Below, in pieces: positions 41,859 to 51,741 of a stretch of DNA of 64,000 nucleotides; position 1 is the first letter of the stretch, and the number at the start of each line of letters is the position of its first letter. The notes beneath the pieces were generated by a model that worked only from the letters and a program-made list of their open reading frames with translations, did not search any database and was not told the origin of the DNA. The stretch is from Novosphingobium sp. SCN 66-18 (GTDB taxonomy: Bacteria; Pseudomonadota; Alphaproteobacteria; Sphingomonadales; Sphingomonadaceae). The position numbers and the translations under genes were made by a program. The stretch is taken from contig MEGD01000001.1 of assembly GCA_001725355.1 (NCBI GenBank), forward strand, positions 124,001 to 188,000, read 5' to 3'.

Positions 41859-43014
41859 ACGGCTTGCCGAAACGCCGGCCGCGTCCCCACGGGGGCTGAA
41901 AACCGCCGGGATCGTAGCCGGAGCGCTGGCGCTGGCCGTGGTGGCCGCCGGCATCATCAGCCGCACCAGCGACACCAGCCGCGCGCAGGCGTGGAGCGAT
42001 GCGCGCTCGCTGCCCACGGTTCACCTCATCCCCGTGCGCGGCGCCGATGCGAACGGGCAGCTCGAACTGCCCGGCACGATGGCGGCGTGGAACACCGCGC
42101 ACATCTTCGCGCGCGTGCCGGGCTACGTCCGGTCCTGGGATCGTGACATCGGCGCTGCGGTGGGGCTGGGGACGCCGCTGGGGCGGATCGATACGCCGGA
42201 ACTGGATCAGCAGATCGTCGCGGCGCGGGCTTCCCTGGCGCGGGCGCGGGCCGGCGCCGGCCTTGCGCGTAGCACGGCGGCGCGCTGGAACGACCTGTTG
42301 ACCGATCATTCGGTGTCGCAGCAGGAGGCGGACGAGAAGAACGGCAACCTGGCCGTGCAGGTGGCGACGGTACGCGGCGCCGAGGCCGATCTCGGCCGGC
42401 TTCTGGCGATGAAGGCCTATGCCACCATCCGCGCCCCGTTTGCCGGCGTGGTCACCGCCCGCAATGCCGACATCGGCGACCTTGTCGGTCCCGGCGCGTC
42501 CAGCCAGCAACCGATGTTCACGATCGCCGACATCAGCCGCATCCGCCTCTACGTCAGCGTGCCGCAGAATTACGCGGCGGCGATGAAGCCGGGCTTGCAG
42601 GCGCGGTTGACCGTTCCCGACTATCCGGGCCGCCAGTTCACCGCGCGCCTTGTCGGCACGTCGGACGCGATCAATCCGCAGACCGGGACCCTGCAGGTCC
42701 AGCTTGTTGCCGACAATCCGGGGCAGGTGCTGCGCGCGGGGGGCTATGCGCAGGTTTCGTTCGACCTGCCGGGCAGCACGGGAGCCGTGGCAATTCCTTC
42801 CAGCGCGCTGGTGTTCCGCGCCGCCGGCACCCAGGTCGCGACCGTGGGGGCGGATTCGAAAGTCCGCCTTGTTCGCGTCACGCTGGGGCGCGATCTCGGC
42901 AGCACGGTCGAGGTTCTTTCCGGCCTTTCTCCGGGCATGCGCATCGTCGACAACCCGCCGGATTCGATCGCCACGGGCGAAGCGGTCCATGTCGATGAGA
43001 GCCGCCATGGCTGA
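41848..43014 (+). CDS. RND periplasmic adaptor (membrane fusion protein)
   Basis: ATG 41848 has a GGGAGA ribosome site and overlaps the RND stop. The 388-residue protein has an N-terminal membrane anchor (about 20-40), a lipoyl-like domain (VPGYVRSWDRDIGAAV, then RAPFAGVVTARNADIGDLV), a helical hairpin and a C-terminal barrel domain. It bridges the RND pump and the outer-membrane channel. Confidence 0.92.
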   Translation: MQSERLAETPAASPRGLKTAGIVAGALALAVVAAGIISRTSDTSRAQAWSDARSLPTVHLIPVRGADANGQLELPGTMAAWNTAHIFARVPGYVRSWDRDIGAAVGLGTPLGRIDTPELDQQIVAARASLARARAGAGLARSTAARWNDLLTDHSVSQQEADEKNGNLAVQVATVRGAEADLGRLLAMKAYATIRAPFAGVVTARNADIGDLVGPGASSQQPMFTIADISRIRLYVSVPQNYAAAMKPGLQARLTVPDYPGRQFTARLVGTSDAINPQTGTLQVQLVADNPGQVLRAGGYAQVSFDLPGSTGAVAIPSSALVFRAAGTQVATVGADSKVRLVRVTLGRDLGSTVEVLSGLSPGMRIVDNPPDSIATGEAVHVDESRHG

Positions 43015-44449
43015 CCGTCGCGCGCTGGCCGCGCTGCTAGGTCTGACCGCGCTTGCGGGTTGCTCGATGGCGCCGCCCTACCAGCCGCCCGCCGTGTCGG
43101 TGCCGGCGACGTATGCGGAGGCCGGCCCATGGGTGCCGGCCGCGCCCGGCGATGCGGCGCCGTCGCAAACCTGGTGGACCGCGTTCGGCGATGGCACGCT
43201 CGACGCGCTGGAAACGCGGCTTGCCACCGATAATCCATCGCTGGCGGTGGCGGTCGGCCGCTATGATCTGGCGCGGGCCTATCTCGCTGAAGTGCGCGCT
43301 GGCCTGTTCCCGCAGATCGGGGCGCAGGCGACGGTCACGCAGAACCGCCAGTCGGACAATCGCCCGCTGCGCGGACAGAAGCAGCCAGACCTCTATGCCG
43401 CCGATACGCTGGGCGCGCAGGTGAGCTACGAGGCCGACCTCTGGGGGCGGGTACGCAACAGCGTCGCGGCCGGCCGCGCCGATGCGGAGGCCAGTGCCGA
43501 CGATCTGGCGGCCGTGCGGGTTTCGCTGCAAGCGCAGCTTGCGACGGACTACATCGCCCTGCGCGGTTACGATCGCGAGATCGATCTGCTGCAAAGGACG
43601 GTCGATGCTTATTCCCGCGCCGATGCCATGACGCGCCGGCGGTTCGCGGGTGGTATCGCCAACGGCATGGAAACCGGGCAATCGGCCACGCAGCTTGCCG
43701 AAGCGCAGGGCCAGCTGGCCGATCTGCGCAACGCCCGTGCGCTGACCGAACATGCCATAGCCGCGCTCGTCGGAACCACGCCGTCGGGCTTTTCGATCGC
43801 CGCCTCCTCCGCGCCGTTGCCCATGCCGGAGGTGCCGGTCAGCCTGCCATCGACGTTGCTGCAGCGCCGGCCGGATGTGGCGGCGGCCGAACGGCGGATG
43901 TTCGCCGCCAACCGCCGGATCGGCGTTGCCAAAGCGGCCTTCTTCCCTTCGCTTTTGCTGGGCGGGCAGGGGGGTGTCCAGAACACCGCGCTGGCGGGTC
44001 TGGTCAGCGCGCCCAACCTGTTCTGGTCGGTCGGCCCCAACGTCCTGCTGACGCTGTTCGATGGCGGTCGCAACCGGGCGCGCGTTGCCGAAGCAAGGGC
44101 CGGGTGGGAGCAGGCCACGGCGGATTATCGCCTGCGCGTGCTGGGCGCGATGCAGGATGTCGAGGACGGACTGTCGCGCCTGCATCACCTGGGAGACGAG
44201 GCTGCCGCCGAAGAGCGCGCGGCGCAACAGGCGGCGCAGGTCGAGCAGCTGGCAACGCGGCGGTACGAGAAGGGCGCGGTGAGCTACCTGGACGTGGTGA
44301 CGGCCCAGACCACCGCGCTGCGGACGCAGCGGCAGGCGATCGAGATCGACACGCGCCGGCAGCAAGCGACCGTCGGTTTGTTCAAGGCCGTGGGCGGCGG
44401 CTGGGCCCGATCGTGGCGGTCGCGCAGGAATCTACCGAAGATTACCTAA
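43007..44449 (+). CDS. RND outer-membrane factor, NodT-family lipoprotein
   Basis: ATG 43007 overlaps the adaptor stop by 8 bp. The 480-residue protein has a lipobox (LTALAGC), the SVPATYAEAGPW N-terminal motif of NodT/OprM channels, WWTAFGDGTLDALE and RRPDVAAAERRMFAANRRIG. It forms the outer-membrane exit duct of the pump. The operon of two-component system, pump, adaptor and channel is complete. Confidence 0.92.
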   Translation: MADRRALAALLGLTALAGCSMAPPYQPPAVSVPATYAEAGPWVPAAPGDAAPSQTWWTAFGDGTLDALETRLATDNPSLAVAVGRYDLARAYLAEVRAGLFPQIGAQATVTQNRQSDNRPLRGQKQPDLYAADTLGAQVSYEADLWGRVRNSVAAGRADAEASADDLAAVRVSLQAQLATDYIALRGYDREIDLLQRTVDAYSRADAMTRRRFAGGIANGMETGQSATQLAEAQGQLADLRNARALTEHAIAALVGTTPSGFSIAASSAPLPMPEVPVSLPSTLLQRRPDVAAAERRMFAANRRIGVAKAAFFPSLLLGGQGGVQNTALAGLVSAPNLFWSVGPNVLLTLFDGGRNRARVAEARAGWEQATADYRLRVLGAMQDVEDGLSRLHHLGDEAAAEERAAQQAAQVEQLATRRYEKGAVSYLDVVTAQTTALRTQRQAIEIDTRRQQATVGLFKAVGGGWARSWRSRRNLPKIT

Positions 44450-44500
44450 AGTTAATTTTCCACACTGTTTCTGTAACGTGAATGCAAATTACTAAAGTTA
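44441..44500. repeat. Direct repeat before TonB receptor
   Basis: ATTACCTAAAGTTA (44441-44454, overlapping the channel gene end) and ATTACTAAAGTTA (44488-44500) differ by one base insertion and lie about 46 bp apart. Between them GTAACGTGAATG (44473-44484) resembles part of the TetR motif at 26196-26207 (10/12). These may be binding sites for a regulator of the next gene. Confidence 0.4.
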
Positions 44501-44575
44501 GCTCCCGCGGTGTCGAAGGACTTGGGTGCAAGCGATCGTCGCAGCCCGTCCCTCACCCCAGGGAGGAATTCGGAA

Positions 44576-46987
44576 ATGAAGTTCCATACGTCGCTGGCGG
44601 CCCTGCCGCTGGCGCTTCCGCTCGCGTTCGTGCCCGCCATGGCGCACGCCGCTGACGATGCGACACCCGCCGCCGCCGCGGCGGAAAGCCCCGACTCCGG
44701 CCGCGGGCTGGAGCAGATCGTCGTCACCGCGACCAAGCGCGAGACCAATCTGCAGAAGACCCCGATCGCCATTTCCGTGGTAACTCCCACGGTCATCCGC
44801 GATCGCCATGTGCAAAGCCTGATCGATCTGGCCGATGGCGCCATCCCGTCGCTGCGCGTTGCCACGTTCGAAGCGCGCCAGTCGGCGCTGACGGTCGGCA
44901 TTCGCGGGATCGTGCCGTTCGACGCCAACCAGACCGCGCGCGACCAGGGCGTGGGCGTCTATCTCGACGGCGTCTATCTCGGTCGCCAGCAGGGCCTGAA
45001 CGCCGCGCTGTTCGACGTGCAGCGCGTGGAAGTCCTGCGCGGACCGCAGGGCACGCTGTTCGGCCGCAACACCGAAGGCGGCGCGGTCAGCATCGTTACC
45101 GCGCAGCCCACCGGCGAGTTCGGCGGCCGGGTGCTGGCGGGCGTGGGCAATTACGGCAGCTACAACGGCGAACTGCACGTGAACCTGCCGGCATTCCACA
45201 ACATCGCCTTCAAGCTGGACGGCGTGGTCCAGCATCAGGACCCGACCGTGAAGAACCCGCTGGCGGGGCAGGCGGGCTGGAACCAGTATCAGCGCGTCGG
45301 TGGCCGCGCCACGGCCCTGTGGAAGCCGTTCGACGGCTTCTCGGCCGAGTTTTCCTATGACCAGTCGCGCGACGAGAACACGCCGTTCTACAGCCAGTTG
45401 ATCAACTACAACCCCAATGGCCTGCCGGTTGCCACGCTGGCGCAGATCCAGGCCAACGGCGGCAAGCTGCCCAAGGGCTTTATCGCGCCGCTTTCGCCGC
45501 TGGTGGTGGTGAGCGGCAACCAGCGCATGTCGGTTGCGGACATCGGCGTGCCGCAGCAGCCGAGCGTGGACAAGACCGACGGGTTCTCCGCCGTGCTCAA
45601 GTACAAGGTCAGCCCGGGCCTCGAGCTGCGCTCGATCACCGCATGGCGCGGCGTGACCACCAACCAGTGGGACAATTCCGGCGGCGCGCACCGCACGGTG
45701 TTTCTGCCGAACGCCACGTTCAGCCGCTACAGCCTTTCCGACCTGCACCAGCGCCAGTTCAGCCAGGAACTGCAGGCGGTGGGCAGCGTGGCGCGCTTCG
45801 ACTATGTGGTCGGCCTCTACTATTTCACCGAAAACGCCCAGGAATCGGCGGCGACACCTGCGTCGAACACCTGGAACGCGGACGGCACCGGCTACATCAT
45901 CAACAGCGAGATCGTGAACGGCGCGATCACCTCGTCGAACAACGGCTGGGCCTATGGCTCGCGCTTCATCCAGCGCGACAGCCATGCCACGGCCCGCAGC
46001 TATGCCGCCTTCGCGCAGGTCACCTGGTCGCCGATCGATCCGCTGCACATCACCGTCGGCGGTCGCTATACCAAGGACAAGCGCAACGGCGCGCTGACCA
46101 CGGTTTCGGGCGTCGCCACGCCGTGGACGTTCCAGTTCGACAAGGACCGGTTCGATCCGATGGTCACGCTGGCCTATGACCTGTCGTCCGGCGTGAACGT
46201 CTATGCCAAGTATTCCACCGGCTACCGCGCCGGCGGCGCCAACGACCGGTCGAGCACGTTCGGCGCGTTCGGGCCGGAGAAGGTCAAGGCCTACGAACTC
46301 GGCGCGAAGATGGACTTCCTGGATCACAAGGTGCGCCTGAACCTTGCCGGCTACATCATGGATCGCACCGGCACGCAGATCGATTTCGACAACGTCGATA
46401 CCTTGCAGTTCCTGGCCGATGGTTCGCCCAACCCGACCTACAATCTGCACACCGAAAACACCGCCAATGCGCCGGGAACCTCCAAGATCCGCGGCTTCGA
46501 AGCGGACCTGACGGTGCGTCCGGTCGAGAACATGACGCTGGGCGCGTCCTATGCCTATACCTACACCAACATCCCCGCCACGGCGAACCCGAACCCGGGG
46601 CCGACGTTCGGGCAGTTGACGCAGGTGTTCGTGGTGTACACGCCCCGGAACGCGGCTTCGGCCTACGCGGATTACGAAGTGCCGCTCAATGCCGCGGGCA
46701 CCGCGCTGCGCTTCCACATCGATGCCAACTACGCGAGCAGCATGTACAGCTTCCAGTCCGAGAACGTGAAGACGGACGACAGCTTCATCGTCAACGGCCG
46801 GCTCGCGCTGGCGGACATCCCGATGAACGGCAACGGCCAGAAGCTGACGGTCGCCGCCTGGGCGCGCAACCTGTTCAACGAAACGCATATCTATCGCCGC
46901 TCGGGCGCGAACGATGCGGTGCTGGGCGATTACGGCAACTTCAACCCGCCGCGCACGTTCGGCGTGGAAGCCTCGATCACCTTCTGA
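44576..46987 (+). CDS. TonB-dependent receptor
   Basis: ATG 44576 follows AGGGAGGAA and starts a signal peptide (cut near AHA). The 803-residue protein has a TonB box-like EQIVVTATKRE, plug motifs GVGVYLDGVYLGRQ and VEVLRGPQGTLFGRNTEGG, and a barrel ending ASITF. It belongs to the broad sphingomonad siderophore/aromatic-type receptor group. The substrate is not evident; an esterase gene lies convergently downstream. Confidence 0.9.
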   Translation: MKFHTSLAALPLALPLAFVPAMAHAADDATPAAAAAESPDSGRGLEQIVVTATKRETNLQKTPIAISVVTPTVIRDRHVQSLIDLADGAIPSLRVATFEARQSALTVGIRGIVPFDANQTARDQGVGVYLDGVYLGRQQGLNAALFDVQRVEVLRGPQGTLFGRNTEGGAVSIVTAQPTGEFGGRVLAGVGNYGSYNGELHVNLPAFHNIAFKLDGVVQHQDPTVKNPLAGQAGWNQYQRVGGRATALWKPFDGFSAEFSYDQSRDENTPFYSQLINYNPNGLPVATLAQIQANGGKLPKGFIAPLSPLVVVSGNQRMSVADIGVPQQPSVDKTDGFSAVLKYKVSPGLELRSITAWRGVTTNQWDNSGGAHRTVFLPNATFSRYSLSDLHQRQFSQELQAVGSVARFDYVVGLYYFTENAQESAATPASNTWNADGTGYIINSEIVNGAITSSNNGWAYGSRFIQRDSHATARSYAAFAQVTWSPIDPLHITVGGRYTKDKRNGALTTVSGVATPWTFQFDKDRFDPMVTLAYDLSSGVNVYAKYSTGYRAGGANDRSSTFGAFGPEKVKAYELGAKMDFLDHKVRLNLAGYIMDRTGTQIDFDNVDTLQFLADGSPNPTYNLHTENTANAPGTSKIRGFEADLTVRPVENMTLGASYAYTYTNIPATANPNPGPTFGQLTQVFVVYTPRNAASAYADYEVPLNAAGTALRFHIDANYASSMYSFQSENVKTDDSFIVNGRLALADIPMNGNGQKLTVAAWARNLFNETHIYRRSGANDAVLGDYGNFNPPRTFGVEASITF

Positions 46988-47031
46988 CGAGCTATCGAAG
47001 GGCGCGCAGGATCCTCACCCTGCGCAAAACT

Positions 47032-47062
47032 GGGGTGGGTGGCATGGCCATCCACCCCTTTT
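47032..47062 (+). terminator. Terminator between TonB receptor and esterase
   Basis: GGGGTGG (47032-47038) pairs with CCACCCC (47052-47058), followed by TTTT. A second hairpin (GCGCAGG/CCTGCGC) lies just before it at about 47004-47026. The position fits the end of the TonB receptor transcript. Confidence 0.6.
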
Positions 47063-47068
47063 CTTCGA

Positions 47069-48004
47069 TCAGGCCAGAGCCGCCTTCAGGCGCGCGCCGG
47101 CGCGGTCGATATAGGCCACGGCATCCGGCACGAACGCGAACATCGAGAAGAAGCCGTGAATCATGCCCGGCGCTTCCTCCGCCTCCACCGGCACGCCGGC
47201 GGCCGCCAGCCGTTCCGCATAGGCCACGCCTTCGTCGCGCAGCGGATCGTATTGCGCGGTGATGACCGTGGCGGACGGCAGCCCGGCAAGGTTTTCGGTG
47301 CGCAGCACGGTCGCGCCGTGGATATGCCCGTCGGCCTCGGTCCCCACATACTGGTTCCAGAACCAGCGCATCGCGGCGGTGGAGAGGAAATACTGCCCGC
47401 CGCCGTTGGCGGCATAGGACGGCAGCGAGAAATCGGCATCGGTGACGGGGTAGATCAGCAACTGGTGGCGCAGCGCCGGTCCGCCTTCGTCGCGCGCGCG
47501 GATCGCGACCGCCGCCGCCAGGTTGCCGCCGGCGCTGTCCCCCGCCACGGCGATCCGGGTGCCGTCCACCCCCAGATCGCTGGCATGGTCCCGCGCCCAG
47601 ACGAGCGCATCGTAGCAATCGTCGAACGGGGCGGGGAAGGGGTGCTCGGGCGCCAGCCGGTAGCCGATGGAAAGCACCGCCGCGCCGCTGGCCCGCGCCA
47701 GCGCGCGGCAGGTTCCATCGTGCGTGTCGAGCGTGCCGATCACCCAGCCGCCGCCATGGTAGTAGAGCACCAGGGGCGGGTTCTCGCCCGAACCTTCGGG
47801 AACGTAGAGTCGCGCCGGTATCGTCCGCCCGGCAAGGTCCAGCGACAGGTCCTCGGCGATCGCCACGGCGGGCGGCGGCCCCATCTGCACCGGCCGTTGG
47901 TCGTTGATTTCGCGCAGCGCCCGTGCGGAGATCGCGGCGAAATCGACGGGGGGCATCTGCGCGAACATCGCGAGCAGAGCTTCGACTTGTGCATTCAACG
48001 CCAT
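47069..48004 (-). CDS. HSL-family carboxylesterase/lipase-like hydrolase
   Basis: ATG 48004 follows GGGGAGAG at 8 bp; the longer frame has no ribosome site. The 311-residue protein has the hormone-sensitive-lipase motif YYHGGGWVIG, nucleophile in GDSAGGNL, acid in YDPLRDEG and His in GMIHGFF. It lacks a signal peptide and is likely cytoplasmic. The family hydrolyses short-chain esters. Confidence 0.88.
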   Translation of the reverse strand: MALNAQVEALLAMFAQMPPVDFAAISARALREINDQRPVQMGPPPAVAIAEDLSLDLAGRTIPARLYVPEGSGENPPLVLYYHGGGWVIGTLDTHDGTCRALARASGAAVLSIGYRLAPEHPFPAPFDDCYDALVWARDHASDLGVDGTRIAVAGDSAGGNLAAAVAIRARDEGGPALRHQLLIYPVTDADFSLPSYAANGGGQYFLSTAAMRWFWNQYVGTEADGHIHGATVLRTENLAGLPSATVITAQYDPLRDEGVAYAERLAAAGVPVEAEEAPGMIHGFFSMFAFVPDAVAYIDRAGARLKAALA

Positions 48005-48078
48005 GAAACCACTCTCCCCTTCCGCATCTTCATTTCTGTCGGATCGCGCCAGCAATGGGTCCTGACCCTAGCGCGCGT

Positions 48079-48819
48079 TCATGCCTCCACGCGTACTTCG
48101 CGCACCAGATCGAGCACCTGTTGCGCGTGTTCCTTCCGGCAGATGAGCAGATCGGGCATGTAGGTATCGCGCTGGTTGTACACCAATGGGCTGCCATCGA
48201 TGCGGCTGGCATGGAGGCCATGGGCCAGCGCGACCGCCACCGGCGCGCAGGAATCCCACTCGTACTGCCCGCCCGAATGCAGGTAGATGTCCGCCTGCCC
48301 CCGGATCACGGCCATGGCCTTCGCCCCGGCCGAGCCCATCGGCACCATGTCCGCGCCGAGCCGTTCGGCCACGGCGGTCGCCTCCGGCGCGGGGCGCGTG
48401 CGGCTGACGACCATGCGCAGCCGCGCCGGCGCGGGGGGCAGGGGGATCGGCCGGTCGGAGCGCAGTATCACTCCGGCGCCGGGCAGCGCCACCGCGCCCA
48501 GCACGGGCGCACCGTCCACCGCCAGTCCGACATGGACCGCCCAGTCGGTCCGCGCCTCGCCATATTCGCGCGTGCCGTCGACGGGATCGACGATCCACAC
48601 GCGCGCGGCGTCGAGCCGTTCGGGGCTGTCCTTCTCCTCTTCGGAGAGCAGCGCGTCGTCCGGGCGCTGTTCGCGCAGCGCGTGGCACAGGAACTGGTTG
48701 GCGGTTGCATCGCCCGCCTTGCCCAGAGCCTTGAGGCTCAGCATCCCGCTTTCGCGCACCGTGATCAGCAGCTTGCCCGCCACGTCGGCGAGGTGGGCGG
48801 CCAGTTCGGTGTCGTTCAT
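48079..48819 (-). CDS. cysQ: 3'(2'),5'-bisphosphate nucleotidase CysQ
   Basis: The 246-residue inositol-monophosphatase-fold protein has metal ligands Glu61/Glu62 and the DPVDGT motif (78-83), plus WDSCAPVAV. It recycles 3'-phosphoadenosine 5'-phosphate left from PAPS use. It overlaps cysNC by 4 bp, so it belongs to the sulfate-activation operon. Confidence 0.9.
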   Translation of the reverse strand: MNDTELAAHLADVAGKLLITVRESGMLSLKALGKAGDATANQFLCHALREQRPDDALLSEEEKDSPERLDAARVWIVDPVDGTREYGEARTDWAVHVGLAVDGAPVLGAVALPGAGVILRSDRPIPLPPAPARLRMVVSRTRPAPEATAVAERLGADMVPMGSAGAKAMAVIRGQADIYLHSGGQYEWDSCAPVAVALAHGLHASRIDGSPLVYNQRDTYMPDLLICRKEHAQQVLDLVREVRVEA

Positions 48820-50741
48820 ATCACGGGGCTCCAGCTGCCGATCACGCGCTCGACGATGCGTTCGGCGGCATCTTCGGGTGTTTCGCGCGTGGTGTCGATG
48901 CGGATTTCCGGCCGTTCGGGGGCTTCATAGGGGCTGTCGATGCCGGTGAAGTTCTTGAGCTGGCCGGATCGCGCCTTCTTGTAGAGGCCTTTCACGTCGC
49001 GCCGCTCGGCTTCCTCCAGCGGAGTGTCGATGAACACCTCGATGAATTCGCCTTCGGGCAGCATCGCGCGCACCATCTCGCGTTCGGCGCGGAACGGGCT
49101 GATGAAGGCGGTCAGCACGATCAGGCCGGCGTCGGTCATCAGCTTGGCCACTTCGCCCACGCGGCGGATGTTCTCGATGCGGTCCGCCTCGGTGAAGCCG
49201 AGATCCTTGTTCAGCCCGTGGCGCACGTTGTCGCCATCGAGCAGGAACGTGTGCTTGCCCGATGCGTGGAGCTTCTTCTCCACGAGGTTGGCGATCGTGG
49301 ACTTGCCCGAGCCGGACAGCCCGGTGAACCACAGCACCGCCGGGGTCTGGTGCTTGAGCGCGGCGTGGGCCTTGCGGGTCACGTCGAGCGCCTGCCAGTG
49401 GACGTTCTGCGCGCGGCGCAGGCTGAAGTTCAGCAGCCCCGCCGCCACGGTGGCGTTGGTGATCTTGTCGATCAGGATGAACCCGCCCAGCGCGCGGCTT
49501 TCGGCATAGGGTTCGAACACCACCGCGCGGTCGGTCGTCAGTTCGGCGACGCCGATGGCGTTGAGGTCCAGCGTCTTGGCGGCCAGCTGTTCCATGGTGT
49601 TGACGTTGACGGTGTATTTGGGCTGCTGCACCGTTGCCGAAACCGTCTGCGTGCCCAGCTTGAGCCAATAGGCGCGGCCGGGGATCAGGGCCTCGTCGGC
49701 CATCCACACGAACGTCGCCTCGAACTGGTCGGCGGCCTGCGGTGGATTGTCGGCGGCGGCAATGACGTCGCCGCGCGAACAGTCGATCTCGTCGGCGAAA
49801 CACAGCGTGATCGACTGGCCGGCGACCGCTTCCTCCAGATCGCCATCGAGCGTGACGATGCGCGTGACGGTGCTGGTCTTGCCCGAAGGCAGCACACGCA
49901 CCGCGTCACCCGGCTTCACCGAACCGGTCGCAATCTGGCCCGAGAAGCCCCGGAAATCGAGGTTGGGGCGGTTGACCCACTGCACCGGCAGACGGAACGG
50001 CTTGGTCTGGTCGATGGTGGCGTCGACTTCCACCGTCTCCAGGTGTTCCATCAGCGCCGGCCCCTGGTACCAGGGCGTGTTCGCCGAAAGCGCGGTGATG
50101 TTGTCGCCCTTGAAGCCGGAGATCGGGATCGGCACGAAGGTTTCGATGCCGATCGAGCGCGCGAAGGCGGTGTAGTCCTTGACGATGCCGTCGAACACGG
50201 CGTGGTCGTAATCGACAAGGTCCATCTTGTTCACCGCCAGCACGATGTGGCGGATGCCGATCAGGTGGGCGAGGTACGAGTGCCGCCGCGTCTGCGTCAG
50301 CACGCCCTTGCGCGCGTCGATCAGGATCACGGCGAGATCGGCGGTGGAGGCGCCCGTCACCATGTTGCGCGTGTACTGTTCGTGGCCGGGCGTGTCGGCA
50401 ACGATGAACTTGCGCTTTTCGGTGGCGAAGAAGCGATAGGCTACGTCGATGGTGATGCCCTGTTCGCGTTCGGCGGCAAGGCCATCGACCAGCAGCGCGA
50501 AGTCGATCTCCTGCCCCTGCGTGCCCACGCGCTTGCTGTCGGCCTCCAGCGCGGCGAGCTGGTCCTCGAAGATCATCTTCGAATCGTAGAGCAGCCGGCC
50601 GATCAGCGTGGACTTGCCGTCATCCACCGAACCGCAGGTGATGAAGCGCAGCATCGTCTTGTTGCGATGCGTTTCGAGATAAGCGTCGATGTCCTCGGCG
50701 ATGAGGGCATCGGTCTTGTAGATGACGTCTGCTTCGGACAT
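48816..50741 (-). CDS. cysNC: Bifunctional sulfate adenylyltransferase GTPase subunit/APS kinase CysNC
   Basis: The 641-residue protein joins a CysN GTPase (P-loop [34 protein letters not shown]) and a C-terminal APS kinase with P-loop [13 protein letters not shown]. With CysD it makes APS from ATP and sulfate, and then PAPS. Its ATG overlaps the cysD stop by one base. No cysH/I/J is in the window. Confidence 0.95.
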   Translation of the reverse strand: MSEADVIYKTDALIAEDIDAYLETHRNKTMLRFITCGSVDDGKSTLIGRLLYDSKMIFEDQLAALEADSKRVGTQGQEIDFALLVDGLAAEREQGITIDVAYRFFATEKRKFIVADTPGHEQYTRNMVTGASTADLAVILIDARKGVLTQTRRHSYLAHLIGIRHIVLAVNKMDLVDYDHAVFDGIVKDYTAFARSIGIETFVPIPISGFKGDNITALSANTPWYQGPALMEHLETVEVDATIDQTKPFRLPVQWVNRPNLDFRGFSGQIATGSVKPGDAVRVLPSGKTSTVTRIVTLDGDLEEAVAGQSITLCFADEIDCSRGDVIAAADNPPQAADQFEATFVWMADEALIPGRAYWLKLGTQTVSATVQQPKYTVNVNTMEQLAAKTLDLNAIGVAELTTDRAVVFEPYAESRALGGFILIDKITNATVAAGLLNFSLRRAQNVHWQALDVTRKAHAALKHQTPAVLWFTGLSGSGKSTIANLVEKKLHASGKHTFLLDGDNVRHGLNKDLGFTEADRIENIRRVGEVAKLMTDAGLIVLTAFISPFRAEREMVRAMLPEGEFIEVFIDTPLEEAERRDVKGLYKKARSGQLKNFTGIDSPYEAPERPEIRIDTTRETPEDAAERIVERVIGSWSPVI

Positions 50742-51661
50742 CAGAAGTACCCCTGCTGCTTCTTCACTTCCATGCCCGCGCCGCCCGCGTCCTTGTCGAT
50801 GGCGCGGCCCTGGCGCTCGCTGGTGGTGGTGAGCAGCGTTTCCTGGATCACCTGCGGCAGCGTGGCGGCACTGCTTTCGACCGCGCCGGTCAGCGGATAG
50901 CAGCCCAGCGTGCGGAAGCGGATCGAGCGCATCACCGGTTCCTCGCCGGGGCGCAGCGGGAAGCGATCGTCATCGACCATCAACAGCATGCCGTCGCGCT
51001 CCACGGTGGGGCGCTCGGCCGCGAAATAGAGCGGCACGATCGGCACGTCGTTCAGGTGGATGTACTGCCAGATGTCCAGCTCGGTCCAGTTGCTGATCGG
51101 GAAGACGCGGATCGATTCGCCCTTGTTCTTGCGGGCGTTGTAGGTGCTCCACAGCTCCGGGCGCTGGTTCTTGGGGTCCCAGCCGTGGCTGGCGGTGCGG
51201 AACGAGAAGATGCGCTCCTTGGCGCGGCTCTTCTCCTCGTCGCGCCGCGCGCCGCCGAAGGCCGCGTCGAAGCCCCACTTGTCGAGAGCCTGTTTTAGCC
51301 CCTCGGTCTTCCACATGTCGGTGTGGAGCGCGCCGTGATCGAACGGGTTGATGCCCCGTTCCATCGCTTCGGGATTGCGATAGACCAGCAGTTCCATGCC
51401 GCTTTCCGACGCCATCCGGTCCCGCAGCGCGTACATGTCGCGGAATTTCCACGTCGTATCGACATGCAGCAGCGGGAAGGGCGGTGGCGAGGGATAGAAC
51501 GCCTTGCGCGCCAGATGCAGCATCACCGCGGAGTCCTTGCCCACCGAATAGAGCATGACCGGGCGTTCGGCCTCGGCCACGACTTCGCGCAGGATGTGGA
51601 TCGCCTCGGCCTCGAGCCGTTCGAGATGGGTCAGCGAGGAACGGTGCAACGAACTGGACAT
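50741..51661 (-). CDS. cysD: Sulfate adenylyltransferase subunit 2 CysD
   Basis: The 306-residue PP-loop ATPase has the signature [19 protein letters not shown] and [18 protein letters not shown], and [17 protein letters not shown] near the middle. It forms ATP sulfurylase with CysN. It is the first gene of cysD-cysNC-cysQ. A 16-bp palindrome lies about 57 bp upstream, between it and the divergent LuxR gene. Confidence 0.95.
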   Translation of the reverse strand: MSSSLHRSSLTHLERLEAEAIHILREVVAEAERPVMLYSVGKDSAVMLHLARKAFYPSPPPFPLLHVDTTWKFRDMYALRDRMASESGMELLVYRNPEAMERGINPFDHGALHTDMWKTEGLKQALDKWGFDAAFGGARRDEEKSRAKERIFSFRTASHGWDPKNQRPELWSTYNARKNKGESIRVFPISNWTELDIWQYIHLNDVPIVPLYFAAERPTVERDGMLLMVDDDRFPLRPGEEPVMRSIRFRTLGCYPLTGAVESSAATLPQVIQETLLTTTSERQGRAIDKDAGGAGMEVKKQQGYF

Positions 51662-51717
51662 GGATGACTCCGCGGGAGTGGCTGCCTGTCACATCGGCGT
51701 AACGGCTTGACCATGAA

Positions 51718-51733
51718 GCTCCCATATGGGAGC
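51718..51733. promoter_or_regulatory. Perfect 16-bp palindrome, operator candidate
   Basis: GCTCCCATATGGGAGC is exactly palindromic. It lies 8 bp before the LuxR-type start and in the only gap before cysD, so it may serve autoregulation and control of cysDNC-cysQ. It sits where the ribosome site of the LuxR gene would be. Confidence 0.6.
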
Positions 51734-51741
51734 AAAAACAG

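Noticed and set aside
39069-42017. 982-codon open frame on the minus strand
   Set aside because: It is antisense to the RND pump and adaptor and its translation is His/Arg/Gln-rich low-complexity. It is a shadow of real coding sequence.
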